Positions 46,271 through 56,366 of a stretch of 64,000 nt of DNA are shown here, one piece after another; position 1 is the stretch's first letter, and the number at the start of each line of letters is the position of its first letter. The DNA comes from Helicobacter ibis (GTDB taxonomy: Bacteria > Campylobacterota > Campylobacteria > Campylobacterales > Helicobacteraceae): NCBI RefSeq assembly GCF_027859255.1, contig NZ_JAQHXR010000001.1:248001-312000 (forward strand). Direction: 5' to 3'. The translations under genes and the position numbers were made by a program. The notes under the pieces are model-generated. The model worked only from the letters and a program-made list of their open reading frames with translations, had not been told where the DNA came from and did no database searches.

Positions 46271-48085
46271 ATGTCCGAAATTATTGGTTATAAAGTCAAT
46301 GGCGAGATAATTGATACACAAAGCATAGGAAATATAGATTCTAAAGAGCCTATTTATTTTGATAATTCTGAAGAATCTCTCTATATTATGAGACATACTT
46401 GTGCGCACTTAATGGCAGAAGCTATAAAGATTCTATATCCAGAGGCACAATTTTTCGTCGGTCCTGTTGTAAATGAGGGATTCTATTATGACTTTAGGGT
46501 GAATCATAAAATTAGCGAAGATGATTTAAAGACAATAGAAAACAAAATGAAACAATTAGCCAAAAAAGGCGAAAAATTAGTTAAGTATTCACTTCCTAGA
46601 GATGAGGCTATAGAGAAATTTAAAAATGATGACTTAAAACAGGCTGTAATTAGCAGAATACCTCTTGGAGATGGAACCCTTAGCATATATTCTCAAGGAG
46701 AATTCGAAGATTTGTGTAGAGGTCCTCATTTGCCTACTTTAAAGCTACTTAATTCATTTAAGCTAACTAAAATAGCAGGTGCCTACTTAGGTGGTGATGA
46801 AAACTCTGAAATGCTAACTAGAATTTATGGTATTGCATTTGCTGATAAGGATAGTTTAAATACATATCTAAGACAATTAGAAGAAGCAAAAAAAAGAGAT
46901 CATAGAAAAGTTGGTATGGAGCTTGGATTATTTGCCTTTGATGATGAAATAGGAGCAGGGCTACCAATATGGTTACCAAGTGGTGCTAGACTTAGGCGAA
47001 ATATAGAAAATTTGCTAACACAGGCATTAATAGAGCGTGGTTATGAACCAGTTAGAGGACCAGAGATACTAAAGAGTGATGTATGGAGGGTTAGTGGACA
47101 TTATGCAAATTATGGTGAAAACATGTATTTTACCACTATTGATAATGTAGAATATGGCATAAAGCCGATGAATTGTGTTGGACATATTAAAGTATATCAG
47201 AGCTCACCTAGAAGTTATAGGGATTTGCCTTTGAGATTCTATGAATATGGTGTTGTTCATAGACATGAAAAGAGTGGTGTTTTGCATGGGTTGCTTAGGG
47301 TTAGAGAATTCACACAAGATGATGCACATATTTTCTGTCTCCCAAGTCAAATAGGTAGTGAAGTTAAAGATATTATCGAATTTACACAAAAAATAATGAA
47401 TGCATTTGGCTTCAAATATGAAATGGAAATTTCAACTAGACCAGAAAAATCAATAGGTAGCGATGAAGTATGGGAAGAGGCTACTAATGCATTAAAAGAA
47501 GCATTAGATGAATATGGTATAGACTATGCAATTGATGAGGGTGGAGGTGCATTTTATGGTCCAAAGATAGACATTAAAATCACTGATGCAATAGGTAGAA
47601 AGTGGCAGTGTGGGACTATACAAATTGATATGAATCTTCCAGAGAGATTCAAGTTAGAATATACAGCTGATGATAACACTAGTAAACAACCAATAATGAT
47701 ACATAGGGCTATATTGGGCAGTTTTGAAAGGTTTGTTGCTATTTTAACGGAGCATTTTGGAGGAGAATTTCCATTCTTTGTTGCACCTACTCAAATTATT
47801 ATAATTCCTATATCAAATGTACATACTGCATATTCTTTAAAAATAAGAAATGAATTGCTAAAATATGGAGTATATTCTGAAATAGACAGCAAAAATGACA
47901 CTCTAAATAAGAGGATTAGAAACGCAGAAAAGCAAAGAGTGCCTATGATTTTGGTTCTTGGAGATGAAGAGGTCAAGAATAATAGTGTTGCTATTAGGGA
48001 TAGGAGAAATAAGGAACACTTTAATATGGATTTAGTTGAGTTTATAAAATTTTCAAGGGAGAAAATGCGTGAGGTTAGCTTTTGA
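46271..48085 (+). CDS. thrS: threonyl-tRNA synthetase
   Basis: Class II aminoacyl-tRNA synthetase, 604 residues, charging tRNA-Thr. Editing domain marks [21 protein letters not shown] and the zinc/catalytic-core [45 protein letters not shown] and a C-terminal anticodon domain. It lacks a clear N-terminal TGS domain of full length. First gene of thrS-infC-rpmI-rplT. Confidence 0.95.
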   Translation: MSEIIGYKVNGEIIDTQSIGNIDSKEPIYFDNSEESLYIMRHTCAHLMAEAIKILYPEAQFFVGPVVNEGFYYDFRVNHKISEDDLKTIENKMKQLAKKGEKLVKYSLPRDEAIEKFKNDDLKQAVISRIPLGDGTLSIYSQGEFEDLCRGPHLPTLKLLNSFKLTKIAGAYLGGDENSEMLTRIYGIAFADKDSLNTYLRQLEEAKKRDHRKVGMELGLFAFDDEIGAGLPIWLPSGARLRRNIENLLTQALIERGYEPVRGPEILKSDVWRVSGHYANYGENMYFTTIDNVEYGIKPMNCVGHIKVYQSSPRSYRDLPLRFYEYGVVHRHEKSGVLHGLLRVREFTQDDAHIFCLPSQIGSEVKDIIEFTQKIMNAFGFKYEMEISTRPEKSIGSDEVWEEATNALKEALDEYGIDYAIDEGGGAFYGPKIDIKITDAIGRKWQCGTIQIDMNLPERFKLEYTADDNTSKQPIMIHRAILGSFERFVAILTEHFGGEFPFFVAPTQIIIIPISNVHTAYSLKIRNELLKYGVYSEIDSKNDTLNKRIRNAEKQRVPMILVLGDEEVKNNSVAIRDRRNKEHFNMDLVEFIKFSREKMREVSF

Positions 48086-48597
48086 GTAAGAATACAGATG
48101 TAATGTTAAATGAGGATATTGATTTTCCAGAGGTTCGTTGTATAGGTGATGATGGTGAGCAGTATGGCTTGATTAGTTCAAGTGAGGCTTTGAAAATTGC
48201 AGAAGAAAAGGGTGTTGATTTGGTTTTGATAGCGCCAGATGCAAAACCTCCTGTGTGTAAGGTTATGGACTATGGTAAGTTCAGATACCAGCAAGAAAAG
48301 AAACTAAAAGAAGCTAAAAAGAAGCAAAAGCAAATAGAAATAAAAGAAATCAAGTTATCAGTTAAAATAGCTATCAATGATATAAACTATAAAGTAAAAC
48401 ATGCAAAAGAGTTTTTAAGTGAGAATAAGCATGTTAGATTCCGTGTATTCTTACGAGGTAGAGAGGTAAGTGAGCCACAAGTTGGCTTTGAAGTGTTAAA
48501 TAAGGTTGCTTCTATGCTAGAAGAAGTTGCCAATGTTGATAAGGATTACAAGATAGAAGGACGATATGTCAATATGCTTGTAACGCCTAAAAAATAA
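48082..48597 (+). CDS. infC: translation initiation factor IF-3
   Basis: 171 residues with the IF3 N-domain ([21 protein letters not shown]) and C-domain ([26 protein letters not shown]). Start is TTG at 48082, overlapping the thrS stop by 4 bases. infC uses a rare start (AUU) in Escherichia coli for autoregulation; whether TTG plays that part here is not shown. Confidence 0.95.
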   Translation: MSKNTDVMLNEDIDFPEVRCIGDDGEQYGLISSSEALKIAEEKGVDLVLIAPDAKPPVCKVMDYGKFRYQQEKKLKEAKKKQKQIEIKEIKLSVKIAINDINYKVKHAKEFLSENKHVRFRVFLRGREVSEPQVGFEVLNKVASMLEEVANVDKDYKIEGRYVNMLVTPKK

Positions 48598-48621
48598 TTT
48601 ATCTTATGAAAGGAGAAAGCA

Positions 48622-48816
48622 ATGCCAAAAATGAAAACAAATCGCGGTGCAGCGAAGAGATTTAAAATTAAAAAAAATAGCATTAAACGCGGATCTGCTT
48701 TTAAAAGTCATATTTTGACAAAGAAAAGACCACGACAAATAGCTAATCTTAATGCACCTAAGCATGTTCATAGTGCAAATATTGAATCTGTTAAGAAAAT
48801 GCTTTGCATGGGTTAA
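48622..48816 (+). CDS. rpmI: ribosomal protein bL35
   Basis: 64-residue, strongly basic protein starting [15 protein letters not shown], the bL35 signature. AAGGAG lies before the ATG. Confidence 0.96.
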   Translation: MPKMKTNRGAAKRFKIKKNSIKRGSAFKSHILTKKRPRQIANLNAPKHVHSANIESVKKMLCMG

Positions 48817-48841
48817 AAGTTGCATAATTTTTATGTTATCC

Positions 48842-48854
48842 CCCTATTTTAGGG
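48842..48854 (+). other. small hairpin between rpmI and rplT
   Basis: CCCTA-TTT-TAGGG, a 5-bp stem inside the 82-base gap. Could be an L20 autoregulatory element or chance. Confidence 0.25.
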
Positions 48855-48898
48855 CAAGTTTGATTATATATCACACCTTTTAAGGTTAAGGAGAAAAA

Positions 48899-49252
48899 AT
48901 GGCAAGAGTAAAGACAGGTGTTGTAAGAAGAAGAAGACATAAGAAAATCTTAAAATTAGCAAGAGGTTTTTATAGTGCTAGACATAAGCATTTTAGAAAA
49001 GCAAAAGAGCAACTAGAAAGAAGCTTATGTTATGCATTTAGAGATAGAAAGCAAAAGAAAAGAGACTTTAGAAGATTGTGGATTGTTAGAATTAATGCTG
49101 CTTGTAGGATTAATGCAATTAGCTATTCTAAGTTCATGTTTGGTCTTAAGAAGGCTGGAATCTCGCTTGACAGAAAGATATTAGCAGATATTGCGTTAAA
49201 TGAGCCTAGCCACTTTGCTAAGATAGTAGAGAGTGCAAAAAAAGCTCTGTAA
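48899..49252 (+). CDS. rplT: ribosomal protein bL20
   Basis: 117 residues, basic, with the bL20 signature [22 protein letters not shown] and the C-terminal [21 protein letters not shown] precedes the start. Last gene of the operon. Confidence 0.96.
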   Translation: MARVKTGVVRRRRHKKILKLARGFYSARHKHFRKAKEQLERSLCYAFRDRKQKKRDFRRLWIVRINAACRINAISYSKFMFGLKKAGISLDRKILADIALNEPSHFAKIVESAKKAL

Positions 49253-49280
49253 GGATTCTTCTTAGAATCCTTTGTTTTTT
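49251..49280 (+). terminator. Rho-independent terminator after rplT
   Basis: Perfect 9-bp stem AAGGATTCT / AGAATCCTT with a TCTT loop, followed by TGTTTTTT. The stem begins within the rplT stop codon. Confidence 0.85.
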
Positions 49281-49463
49281 GATGATATAATTTTCCTCTT
49301 AGTAGTTTTGTACTTCTCTTAATTTCGGTATTCTTATCTTTATTGTTGATTATAAAGCTTTGTTTTGGAAACTGCATGAAGTGTATTAATAAATTTATTA
49401 TCCACAAGATATCTGAACAAAATAGTAAAAGGTGGTTATAGTTAAATTAGTGCAACTTGATGT

Positions 49464-49479
49464 GTGATATAATTATCAC
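49464..49479 (+). promoter_or_regulatory. -10 box within a palindrome upstream of the SIMPL-like gene
   Basis: GTGATA-TAAT-TATCAC is a perfect 6-bp inverted repeat with a 4-base centre that contains TATAAT (49468-49473). It lies 78 bases before the ATG. A repressor site overlapping the promoter is possible. The remaining gap (49281-49556) shows nothing else. Confidence 0.45.
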
Positions 49480-49556
49480 TTATTGTTGCCTATAGTGTGG
49501 ATTTATAAATGTTGTATCTGTGCTAATTGTGGCAAATATAAATTTAAAGGTGTAAT

Positions 49557-50261
49557 ATGAAATTATTTGTTGTGTTTTTATCTTGCATTAGCTTTATTTT
49601 TGCTAGTGAAATGGTTATTAAACAAAATTTGAGTGTCGGTTTAGAAGTATTGCTTACAGATTATGTGGCCGATGTTAATATTCTATCAAGCGAAAAGCTA
49701 AAGAATACAAAAAATCTATCAACTGCTACTAAAAATGAAATAATTAAAACATATAACACTATAAATGAGCTAATAAAGCAAAGCTCAATATGTAGTGGAG
49801 GGGAATTTTCTATAAATCCTTATCATACATATAATAATGGAAGCATGGTGCAAAGTGGTTATGATAGTATGTATAGTTTGAAATGTAAGTTTAACGAGGA
49901 AAATAAAGGGATGTTCAATACTATGTTAAGCAGTATAGAAACTATTGTTTCGAAAAACTCATTTCTTCAATTGCCAATTCCAGCGATTACCAAGCAAGCA
50001 AGTTATGAATCTCAAAATGATACTTTAAAACAATTAAATAATAAAATGATACTAGAGGCAATATCGTTAGCGAAGGAATATTCTAATATTTCACATAAAA
50101 GTTGTTATGTAAAAGAGATTAATTTAGATAATAATAGAAATGTAATGCCAATGCTTGCAAACGATTCTAGAGCTAAAAATGAATTAAGTGGAATCTCTAT
50201 GCCAGTCAAAAGTAAAGAAATGCAAAAGTTAAACGGATTAGTAATCTTTGCATGTAAATAG
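49557..50261 (+). CDS. secreted SIMPL/DUF541-like protein
   Basis: 234 residues with a Sec signal peptide (KLFVVFLSCISFIFA-SE). The rest (QNLSVGLEVLL, then TYNTINELIKQ, FSINPYHTYNNG with a pair of Cys) resembles the periplasmic SIMPL (DUF541) proteins. Function unknown. It has its own promoter and converges on recO with no gap. Confidence 0.55.
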   Translation: MKLFVVFLSCISFIFASEMVIKQNLSVGLEVLLTDYVADVNILSSEKLKNTKNLSTATKNEIIKTYNTINELIKQSSICSGGEFSINPYHTYNNGSMVQSGYDSMYSLKCKFNEENKGMFNTMLSSIETIVSKNSFLQLPIPAITKQASYESQNDTLKQLNNKMILEAISLAKEYSNISHKSCYVKEINLDNNRNVMPMLANDSRAKNELSGISMPVKSKEMQKLNGLVIFACK

Positions 50262-50876
50262 TTAGATTCCTAGCAATAAAATTTCCCATAATTTATCAAC
50301 TTCATTGTCTTCTAAAAATTCTCCGTTGCCATTTAGCCAATGGAGGATTTTACTTTTATTAAATAAAGTCCCATTTATGCATTCTTTGTGTGCAGCAAGT
50401 ATTCCTCTTAGTATTATAATTTTATCACCATTTAGGATATTATTGCAGATTAGACATGTATTTAGTGGGTTATTTCTTCCTTCAAAATTTAGTAATTTAG
50501 CATACAAACTTAGCATACATCGTTTTGGTTCTTCTTTATTGAGTCTAATAGCACCATGTTCTAAGTGATCAAAATAAAAGCTGTCTATATTACTTACATC
50601 TTGTAGATGAGTATTTAGTAAGGTTATATATTGTTGCCAATAGTATCTTTTGTGTGAGTGTATTTCCCAATCAAACGATAGATGTGATGGTTCCCTTAAT
50701 TTACCTAGATTCTTTATATCTCGTTCTATTATAAAGTCTATTTTATGTCCTATATGTATCGTGCTGTGTCTAGCACCATAGAATCTATATAGTGTATATA
50801 TATGATTTGTTGTTATTATTTTTACTAGCAAGTCTTCATCTCTTACTTTATGTGTGTGAAGTATATAGCCTTGCAT
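50262..50876 (-). CDS. recO: DNA recombination/repair protein RecO (short form)
   Basis: 204 residues: N-terminal OB-fold (GYILHTHKVRDEDLLVKIIT) and a Cys-containing late region (CLICNNIL). This short form is typical of Helicobacter. RecO loads RecA with RecR. It stands alone and abuts the SIMPL-like gene. Confidence 0.75.
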   Translation of the reverse strand: MQGYILHTHKVRDEDLLVKIITTNHIYTLYRFYGARHSTIHIGHKIDFIIERDIKNLGKLREPSHLSFDWEIHSHKRYYWQQYITLLNTHLQDVSNIDSFYFDHLEHGAIRLNKEEPKRCMLSLYAKLLNFEGRNNPLNTCLICNNILNGDKIIILRGILAAHKECINGTLFNKSKILHWLNGNGEFLEDNEVDKLWEILLLGI

Positions 50877-51022
50877 TTAGATTCCTATAAACCATTTTCC
50901 CTAAATTAAAACTTGATTTTACAACAAAAAATAAAAAGAGTGTTAATTCTAAAAGCTAAGATCCAACTTAGTGTTGAAACTTAGACTTTTAAGAAAGAAG
51001 ATTGTGAAGAATTGAATTTACT

Positions 51023-51039
51023 CCTCCCTTAGAGGGAAG
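51023..51039 (-). terminator. hairpin after the autotransporter gene
   Basis: On the minus strand CTTCCCT-CTA-AGGGAGG, a 7-bp stem with one G-U pair, 7 bases after the stop. Only a weak T tail. The rest of 50877-51045 is AT-rich without a gene. Confidence 0.45.
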
Positions 51040-51045
51040 AATCGC

Positions 51046-54000
51046 TTACCACCACATACCTAGTCTTAATAGACCTGAGTGAGATGATGTATCACTTGAA
51101 TAGTTACCATTGTAGTTTAGAGAAACTTCAATGTTATTAGTAATCATATAGCTTAGACCACCCTGAACATATTGATATGTGCTTGGTAGATCAACTGTTT
51201 GGCTAATGTGATTATTGTCAATTCTTACAGCTGTATCAATATCACCTGTGAAGTTGTTTTTGATACCTGCACCGAAATTTGTGCTAAATACTGGTGACCA
51301 TTGAGCTAACCAGTTAAATCCTATTTTACCTTGTAATAGATTTGCATCGCTTTCTTCATAATATTGATTGCCTATTACAAAACTATCAGTATTTAATCTA
51401 TCATAGCTTATACCAATTTCTGGTGAAATTACATGAGCATCTGTTAGATAGAAATTGATACCTAAATCAGCGCCAGCACCAAAGTTAGCACTATCTACGC
51501 TTGCATCACCAGTTCCACTTCCTGCTGTTGTGCTTCTTGAAACATCTGAACTAATTAACGCAGCTTTAGCTATAGCTTTTACATAGTATTCTCTGCTTTC
51601 TGTTCCACCTAATACTTTATAGTAGTTTAGACCACCATAGAATGTTAAGTCATCTTGGTTGTATGATGTAAATCTAGCACTTGTATCATAGCTACCACTT
51701 TCAAATCCAAAGAAGATACCAACGATACCTGCATCATATAGATTCTTTTGAGCACCAGCAACAAGACCATAAGTGTTACCTTTTAGGTTTTCAAATCCAC
51801 CTTGTAAATCCATGCTATCAGCTGTATAGTAAGGTATCGCATAGAAATATGTATCTCTATTTGATGTCGCACTATATGCATCTGTAGAGATTTGAGCATA
51901 TTTAGCTAGGTTTTCAAAATTAACATCACTATCATTGTAGCTAACTTGTTGTGTTCTACTTGTTTGATCAATTGTAGCTTGGATAGCTGTTGAAGTAATT
52001 GAATCAATAAATAGAGATCTTCTAGCGCTAACATTTGTTAAACCTTGAGCTAGAAGAGCACCTGCACCATTTGCTACATCAACACCAATTGAGAAACCTC
52101 TTACTCTCTTTCCATCACCATTTTCAGAAGTTATTGTATCAATGAATGTATCACTAATAGTGTATAGATCATCTTGGATTGCTAAGTTAGCAGATGTTAG
52201 ACCTCTACCACCATTAACGCTTGAAGCACCACTATCTAATTCATATACTAGTGTTCCATTACCACTACCATTGTCTTTAATAGTCCATTCAGCAGAACCT
52301 ATACCTGTTAATAGACCGTTATTATCAACACCATATACTAGATTATCCATATTATATACTTGACCTATTTCAAAGCCTTGATTTGACAGATCTAGAACTA
52401 TAGATTTATCTAGGAAGTTTACATTTTCAAACTTACCATTCTCATCTTTAGATACATAGATATGTGAATTAGCATTCATTTTATTAGTATCTGTATTAGC
52501 ACCAGAACCAATAGTTGTAAATACCCACTTACCTTTTGGATTAGTTGCACCTGTATTATCACCACTTTCTGTATTGCCACCACTTCCATCTGTTGGAGGA
52601 GTTACTTCTGCAGGAATAAATGTGCCTGATAGATATCTTTCATCACTTACTCTGTATGTATATCCAGGAGTGTTGTTAAATGTTGATGTGCTTTCATTTA
52701 GAGTTAGTTTCCAAGCTTCAATGTTTGCACTTGCACCTGCACCAGATAGGTGAATTTGAGATTGCTTATAGTTTCTAACATCTACTGAACCTGTATTGTT
52801 GATGCTAATAGCTCCCATAGTGCTAAATATGCTAACTCCATCTTGAGAACCTATGATTTTACCAGTATTTGTTACTCTTGCACCATCTGCTAGATTTATA
52901 GCATTAGAAGTTCCTTTAGCTAAAGCAATTGTTCCTTTGTTATCTAGAAGCTTATCGATTGTTCCAGTTCCAGCATATACGATTGAACCTGTCTCATAGT
53001 TTCTTAGATTGTCGATTGTGTTATTGTTAGTTAAACCAACTTTACCAGTATCAACATTTCCAAGTGTAGAGTAGTTGTTTAAGTTTACAATTGAACCAGA
53101 ATCATTAGCTATAGTAATACCATTTACAATTGTTCCGTAGTTGTTAAGAGTTCCAATATGACCACCACTACCATTGTTTCCAACTAGGATTTCACCAATT
53201 GAACCAGTATCATAGTTAGTAAGAGTCGCAATAGAAGCTATAGCACTTGTAGATGCATTTCCTGTTGCTAGAATTATCTTACCTGTAATTTTACCTGAAT
53301 TGTCTAAAGTAGTAATAGTATTGTTGCCACCCTTATCGCTTGATAAGTTAATATTACCATTTATACTACCTGTATTTATAAGAGAAGCTATACTATTCGC
53401 ACCTGATTTCATAGAGATTGCATCAGAAGTAGCATTTTGTGCATTCTTATTACCGATTACACCTTCATTAACAACTGAAGTTATAGTCGCACCACCACTT
53501 AAAGCCAAGGAGCTAATTGCACCTGTATCTAAGTTAGCAATTGTTCCAAACGCTGCATTGTTTGTAGCAGAGCCAGTAGCTATTATTGAATTTATAGTTC
53601 CTGTGTTTTTGATTGTTGTAATAGAAGATTCTTTATTAATGATACCGTCAATTGTTCCACCTTGGTTATCTATAAGTCCTATTGAAGCACCACTTCCACC
53701 CCTATTATCACTTACTATGTAACCAATTTTAGCGTTTGTAGAAGTTGTAGTAGAACCGCTACCATCTGGGCTTTCAGTGATAAATTTATTTGAGTTAATA
53801 ATTGTTCCAACTACACCAACATTGTAGATAGCAGCATTAGCTCCAGAGAAATCTTTACCATCTATAATGTTTCCATAGTTAGCAATAGTATTAATAACAC
53901 TTCCAGCATTATTTGTAACACCACCAGAAGTATTAGCACCTGAACCAATAGAACCTGTATTTACTAGGGTATTAATTGTGCCATATAAAGAAGTGTCACC

Positions 54001-55263
54001 ATTTACTATTGTTGTTATTTTACCAGCATTATTTAATGTGCCAATATATGCATTCGCAGAAGCATCAGCATTTGTAATTTTAGAAATAGACCCAGTTTTT
54101 GAGTTTGTGAAGTTGTTAATATTTCCAAAGTTTTCAAATCCTTTTGAAGTGCTTATTGAACCATTATTTGTTAGCATTTCAATTGAGCCATTGTTAGACA
54201 GTGTTACGCTACCAGCACCACTTTCTTTAATAGAACCATTATTAATCCAGTTAGCAATTGATCCACTATTAGTAATAGATATAGAACCGCTTACACCCGT
54301 ATTAATTGTAGAACCCTTTCCTATAATAAAATCACCTATTGTTCCTGAATTGTTTTCAATTGTAATCTTACCAGCTTTATCTGCAAAAAGACTGCCGTTT
54401 ATATTCAAAGAATCAAGGTTACCAGTATTTTGGACTAAAAACACAGCGGAGCCTGATGAAGCAGCCATACCACCACTAGACTGGACTAATACATTGTCAT
54501 TTAGGCTTATTCCACCAGTTATATTTCCTGCATTTTTAATGCTAACTTCAGCATCACCTCCACTAAGAGCTTTTATGTCTATTGCTCCTAATTTTACACC
54601 ATTGCCTATAGTGCCTTCTGCTGTGTTTTCAAATACGAAATCACCACCTAATGCACCACCAGAAACATTAACATCTATCTTGCCTATGTCTACACCACCA
54701 GTAATCGCACCACCATTTGTAACAGAGATACCAGAACCACTAGCTTTGATGTTTGCATTTACATTCACAGATTTAATAATTAAATTTCCACTGATTGTGC
54801 CACTATTAATAATTGCACCAGTAGCTGATGCTGAACCACTAACATTCAGTTTGCCAAATGTCATATTTCCATCTATTGTGCCGTTATTTGATATAGTTGC
54901 GCCACCACCAGAAAAAGTAATATTTCCAAAATCGGCACCTTTACCAATTGTAGCATTGTTTGTGATAGTTCCTTGTAAATTAGAAGAACCTTTACCATTA
55001 ATAATGCCATTTGTTATATCAAAGTTTATAGTAACGTTCTTGTCACCACCGCCACTAAAACCATTAAGGTCAAGTAAGCTACCAGAAATTTGTTCGTTGA
55101 TAACTAGATTTTGGTCACCTTTTACGCTAGACTTGTCTGCACCAGACTGATCTAGACCACTAATTTCAGCATTAGCAACAGTTGCTAACACAGATACACA
55201 CGCTAGTGATAACACTAGACTTTTCTTACTTGCTGTGAATTTTTTATTAGTCTTTTTCTTCAC
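51046..55263 (-). CDS. large autotransporter (type V secretion) protein
   Basis: 1,405 residues. N-terminal signal with an extended basic start (KKKTNKKFTASKKSLVLSLACVSVLATVANA). The passenger, about residues 35-1050, is Ser/Thr/Asn/Gly-rich and full of short NxG-I turns (for example NSGTISGNLII, NNGTIDGNMTFG), as expected for a right-handed beta-helix. The C-terminal 280 residues (from about FENLAKYAQISTDAY to a terminal GMWW) have the alternating aromatic pattern of an autotransporter beta-barrel. Proline- and Cys-poor. Likely surface adhesin or related; exact role unknown. AAGGAG precedes the ATG. Confidence 0.85.
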   Translation of the reverse strand: MKKKTNKKFTASKKSLVLSLACVSVLATVANAEISGLDQSGADKSSVKGDQNLVINEQISGSLLDLNGFSGGGDKNVTINFDITNGIINGKGSSNLQGTITNNATIGKGADFGNITFSGGGATISNNGTIDGNMTFGKLNVSGSASATGAIINSGTISGNLIIKSVNVNANIKASGSGISVTNGGAITGGVDIGKIDVNVSGGALGGDFVFENTAEGTIGNGVKLGAIDIKALSGGDAEVSIKNAGNITGGISLNDNVLVQSSGGMAASSGSAVFLVQNTGNLDSLNINGSLFADKAGKITIENNSGTIGDFIIGKGSTINTGVSGSISITNSGSIANWINNGSIKESGAGSVTLSNNGSIEMLTNNGSISTSKGFENFGNINNFTNSKTGSISKITNADASANAYIGTLNNAGKITTIVNGDTSLYGTINTLVNTGSIGSGANTSGGVTNNAGSVINTIANYGNIIDGKDFSGANAAIYNVGVVGTIINSNKFITESPDGSGSTTTSTNAKIGYIVSDNRGGSGASIGLIDNQGGTIDGIINKESSITTIKNTGTINSIIATGSATNNAAFGTIANLDTGAISSLALSGGATITSVVNEGVIGNKNAQNATSDAISMKSGANSIASLINTGSINGNINLSSDKGGNNTITTLDNSGKITGKIILATGNASTSAIASIATLTNYDTGSIGEILVGNNGSGGHIGTLNNYGTIVNGITIANDSGSIVNLNNYSTLGNVDTGKVGLTNNNTIDNLRNYETGSIVYAGTGTIDKLLDNKGTIALAKGTSNAINLADGARVTNTGKIIGSQDGVSIFSTMGAISINNTGSVDVRNYKQSQIHLSGAGASANIEAWKLTLNESTSTFNNTPGYTYRVSDERYLSGTFIPAEVTPPTDGSGGNTESGDNTGATNPKGKWVFTTIGSGANTDTNKMNANSHIYVSKDENGKFENVNFLDKSIVLDLSNQGFEIGQVYNMDNLVYGVDNNGLLTGIGSAEWTIKDNGSGNGTLVYELDSGASSVNGGRGLTSANLAIQDDLYTISDTFIDTITSENGDGKRVRGFSIGVDVANGAGALLAQGLTNVSARRSLFIDSITSTAIQATIDQTSRTQQVSYNDSDVNFENLAKYAQISTDAYSATSNRDTYFYAIPYYTADSMDLQGGFENLKGNTYGLVAGAQKNLYDAGIVGIFFGFESGSYDTSARFTSYNQDDLTFYGGLNYYKVLGGTESREYYVKAIAKAALISSDVSRSTTAGSGTGDASVDSANFGAGADLGINFYLTDAHVISPEIGISYDRLNTDSFVIGNQYYEESDANLLQGKIGFNWLAQWSPVFSTNFGAGIKNNFTGDIDTAVRIDNNHISQTVDLPSTYQYVQGGLSYMITNNIEVSLNYNGNYSSDTSSHSGLLRLGMWW

Positions 55264-55298
55264 AATCTTCTCCTTTTAGAAATTTAATAGAGGCTACA

Positions 55299-55304
55299 AT
55301 TTTA
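55299..55304 (-). promoter_or_regulatory. -10 box (TAAAAT) of the autotransporter gene
   Basis: TAAAAT on the minus strand, 35 bases before the ATG, in an AT-rich divergent intergenic region with rplI. Confidence 0.4.
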
Positions 55305-55349
55305 GTAAAACGAAACTAAAAAATATATAAAAGTTAATAAAGATAATGC

Positions 55350-55355
55350 TAAAAT
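55350..55355 (+). promoter_or_regulatory. -10 box (TAAAAT) of rplI
   Basis: TAAAAT 34 bases before the rplI TTG, divergent from the autotransporter promoter. Confidence 0.45.
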
Positions 55356-55389
55356 ATTTTGAACTAAAAAATAGCAATAGGAGTTTGTT

Positions 55390-55833
55390 TTGAAAGTATT
55401 ATTATTACAAGATGTAAGAGGACTTGGCAAGAAAGGTGAAATATGTGAAGTAAAAGATGGCTATGGGAAAAACTTCCTAATAGCAAAGGGTATGGCAAGT
55501 GCTGCTACAAATGAAGTTATAAATAAATATAAAGCAATGCAAAAGAAAATAGCAGAAGAAAATGCCGAACAAAGATCACTAATGGAAATGACTGCTAAAA
55601 AGATAGAAGAAATAACTCTAAAAATAGTTCAAAAGGTAGGTGCAAATGGCTCACTATATGGAGCTATAACAAAAGAAGATATAGCAAATGCACTAAGTGA
55701 ATATAGAGTAGAGATAGATAAGAAAAGTATAGAGCTAAAGTCTCCTATAAAATCTACTGGAATCTATGAAGTAGAGGTAAAGCTAGGACATGGCATTAAT
55801 GCTAAGCTAAAAGTAGATGTAGAGGCTAAGTAA
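55390..55833 (+). CDS. rplI: ribosomal protein bL9
   Basis: 147 residues. N-terminal domain [28 protein letters not shown], a long helix and a C-terminal domain with [11 protein letters not shown]. Starts with TTG after GGAG. First gene of rplI-hslV-hslU-era; the stop overlaps the hslV ATG. Confidence 0.96.
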   Translation: MKVLLLQDVRGLGKKGEICEVKDGYGKNFLIAKGMASAATNEVINKYKAMQKKIAEENAEQRSLMEMTAKKIEEITLKIVQKVGANGSLYGAITKEDIANALSEYRVEIDKKSIELKSPIKSTGIYEVEVKLGHGINAKLKVDVEAK

Positions 55834-56366
55834 TGTTTCATGCTACTACTATATTAGCCTATAGAGGCGATGGATATGCGGTGATTGGTGGAGATGGGCA
55901 GGTTACTTTGGGAAATTGTGTTTTTAAGGGCAATGCTACAAAGATTAGGACACTATGTGGCGGTAAGATTCTAAGTGGGTTTGCTGGTAGCACTGCTGAT
56001 GCATTTACTTTGTTTGAGATGTTTGAGAGAATTTTGGAGAATAAAAAGGGAGATTTGCTAAAGTCTGTAATGGAGTTCTCTAAAGAATGGAGAAAGGATA
56101 AGTATCTAAGAAGATTAGAAGCTATGATGATAGTATTAAATAAGGAACACATATATATACTAAGTGGAACTGGAGATGTAATAGAGCCAGAAGATGGGAA
56201 GATAGCTGCTATTGGTAGTGGTGGGAACTATGCGTTATCTGCTGCTAGGGCATTAGATAGATTTGGAAAGCTAGAGCCAAAAGAAATAGTTTTAGAATCT
56301 CTAAAAATAGCTGGTGAACTATGTATATATACAAATAATAATATAAAAATTTTGGAGCTTAAATAA
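55833..56366 (+). CDS. hslV: HslV peptidase subunit
   Basis: Threonine peptidase of the HslVU protease, 177 residues. The N-terminus is FHATT, so the mature form would begin at Thr5; GDGQVTLG and [14 protein letters not shown] are family marks. Overlaps both neighbours by one base. Confidence 0.95.
   Translation: MFHATTILAYRGDGYAVIGGDGQVTLGNCVFKGNATKIRTLCGGKILSGFAGSTADAFTLFEMFERILENKKGDLLKSVMEFSKEWRKDKYLRRLEAMMIVLNKEHIYILSGTGDVIEPEDGKIAAIGSGGNYALSAARALDRFGKLEPKEIVLESLKIAGELCIYTNNNIKILELK

Noticed and set aside
46215-46271. 18-codon leader ORF ending on the thrS ATG
   Set aside because: Has a ribosome site and couples by TAATG, but contains no Thr codons and lies mostly upstream of the expected transcript start from the TAGAAT at 46229.
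53978-55150. 390-residue plus-strand ORF opposite the autotransporter
   Set aside because: Antisense shadow of the repetitive passenger; its composition (Pro, Ile, Leu, Val-rich) is the complement of Gly/Asn/Ser codons and it has no ribosome site.
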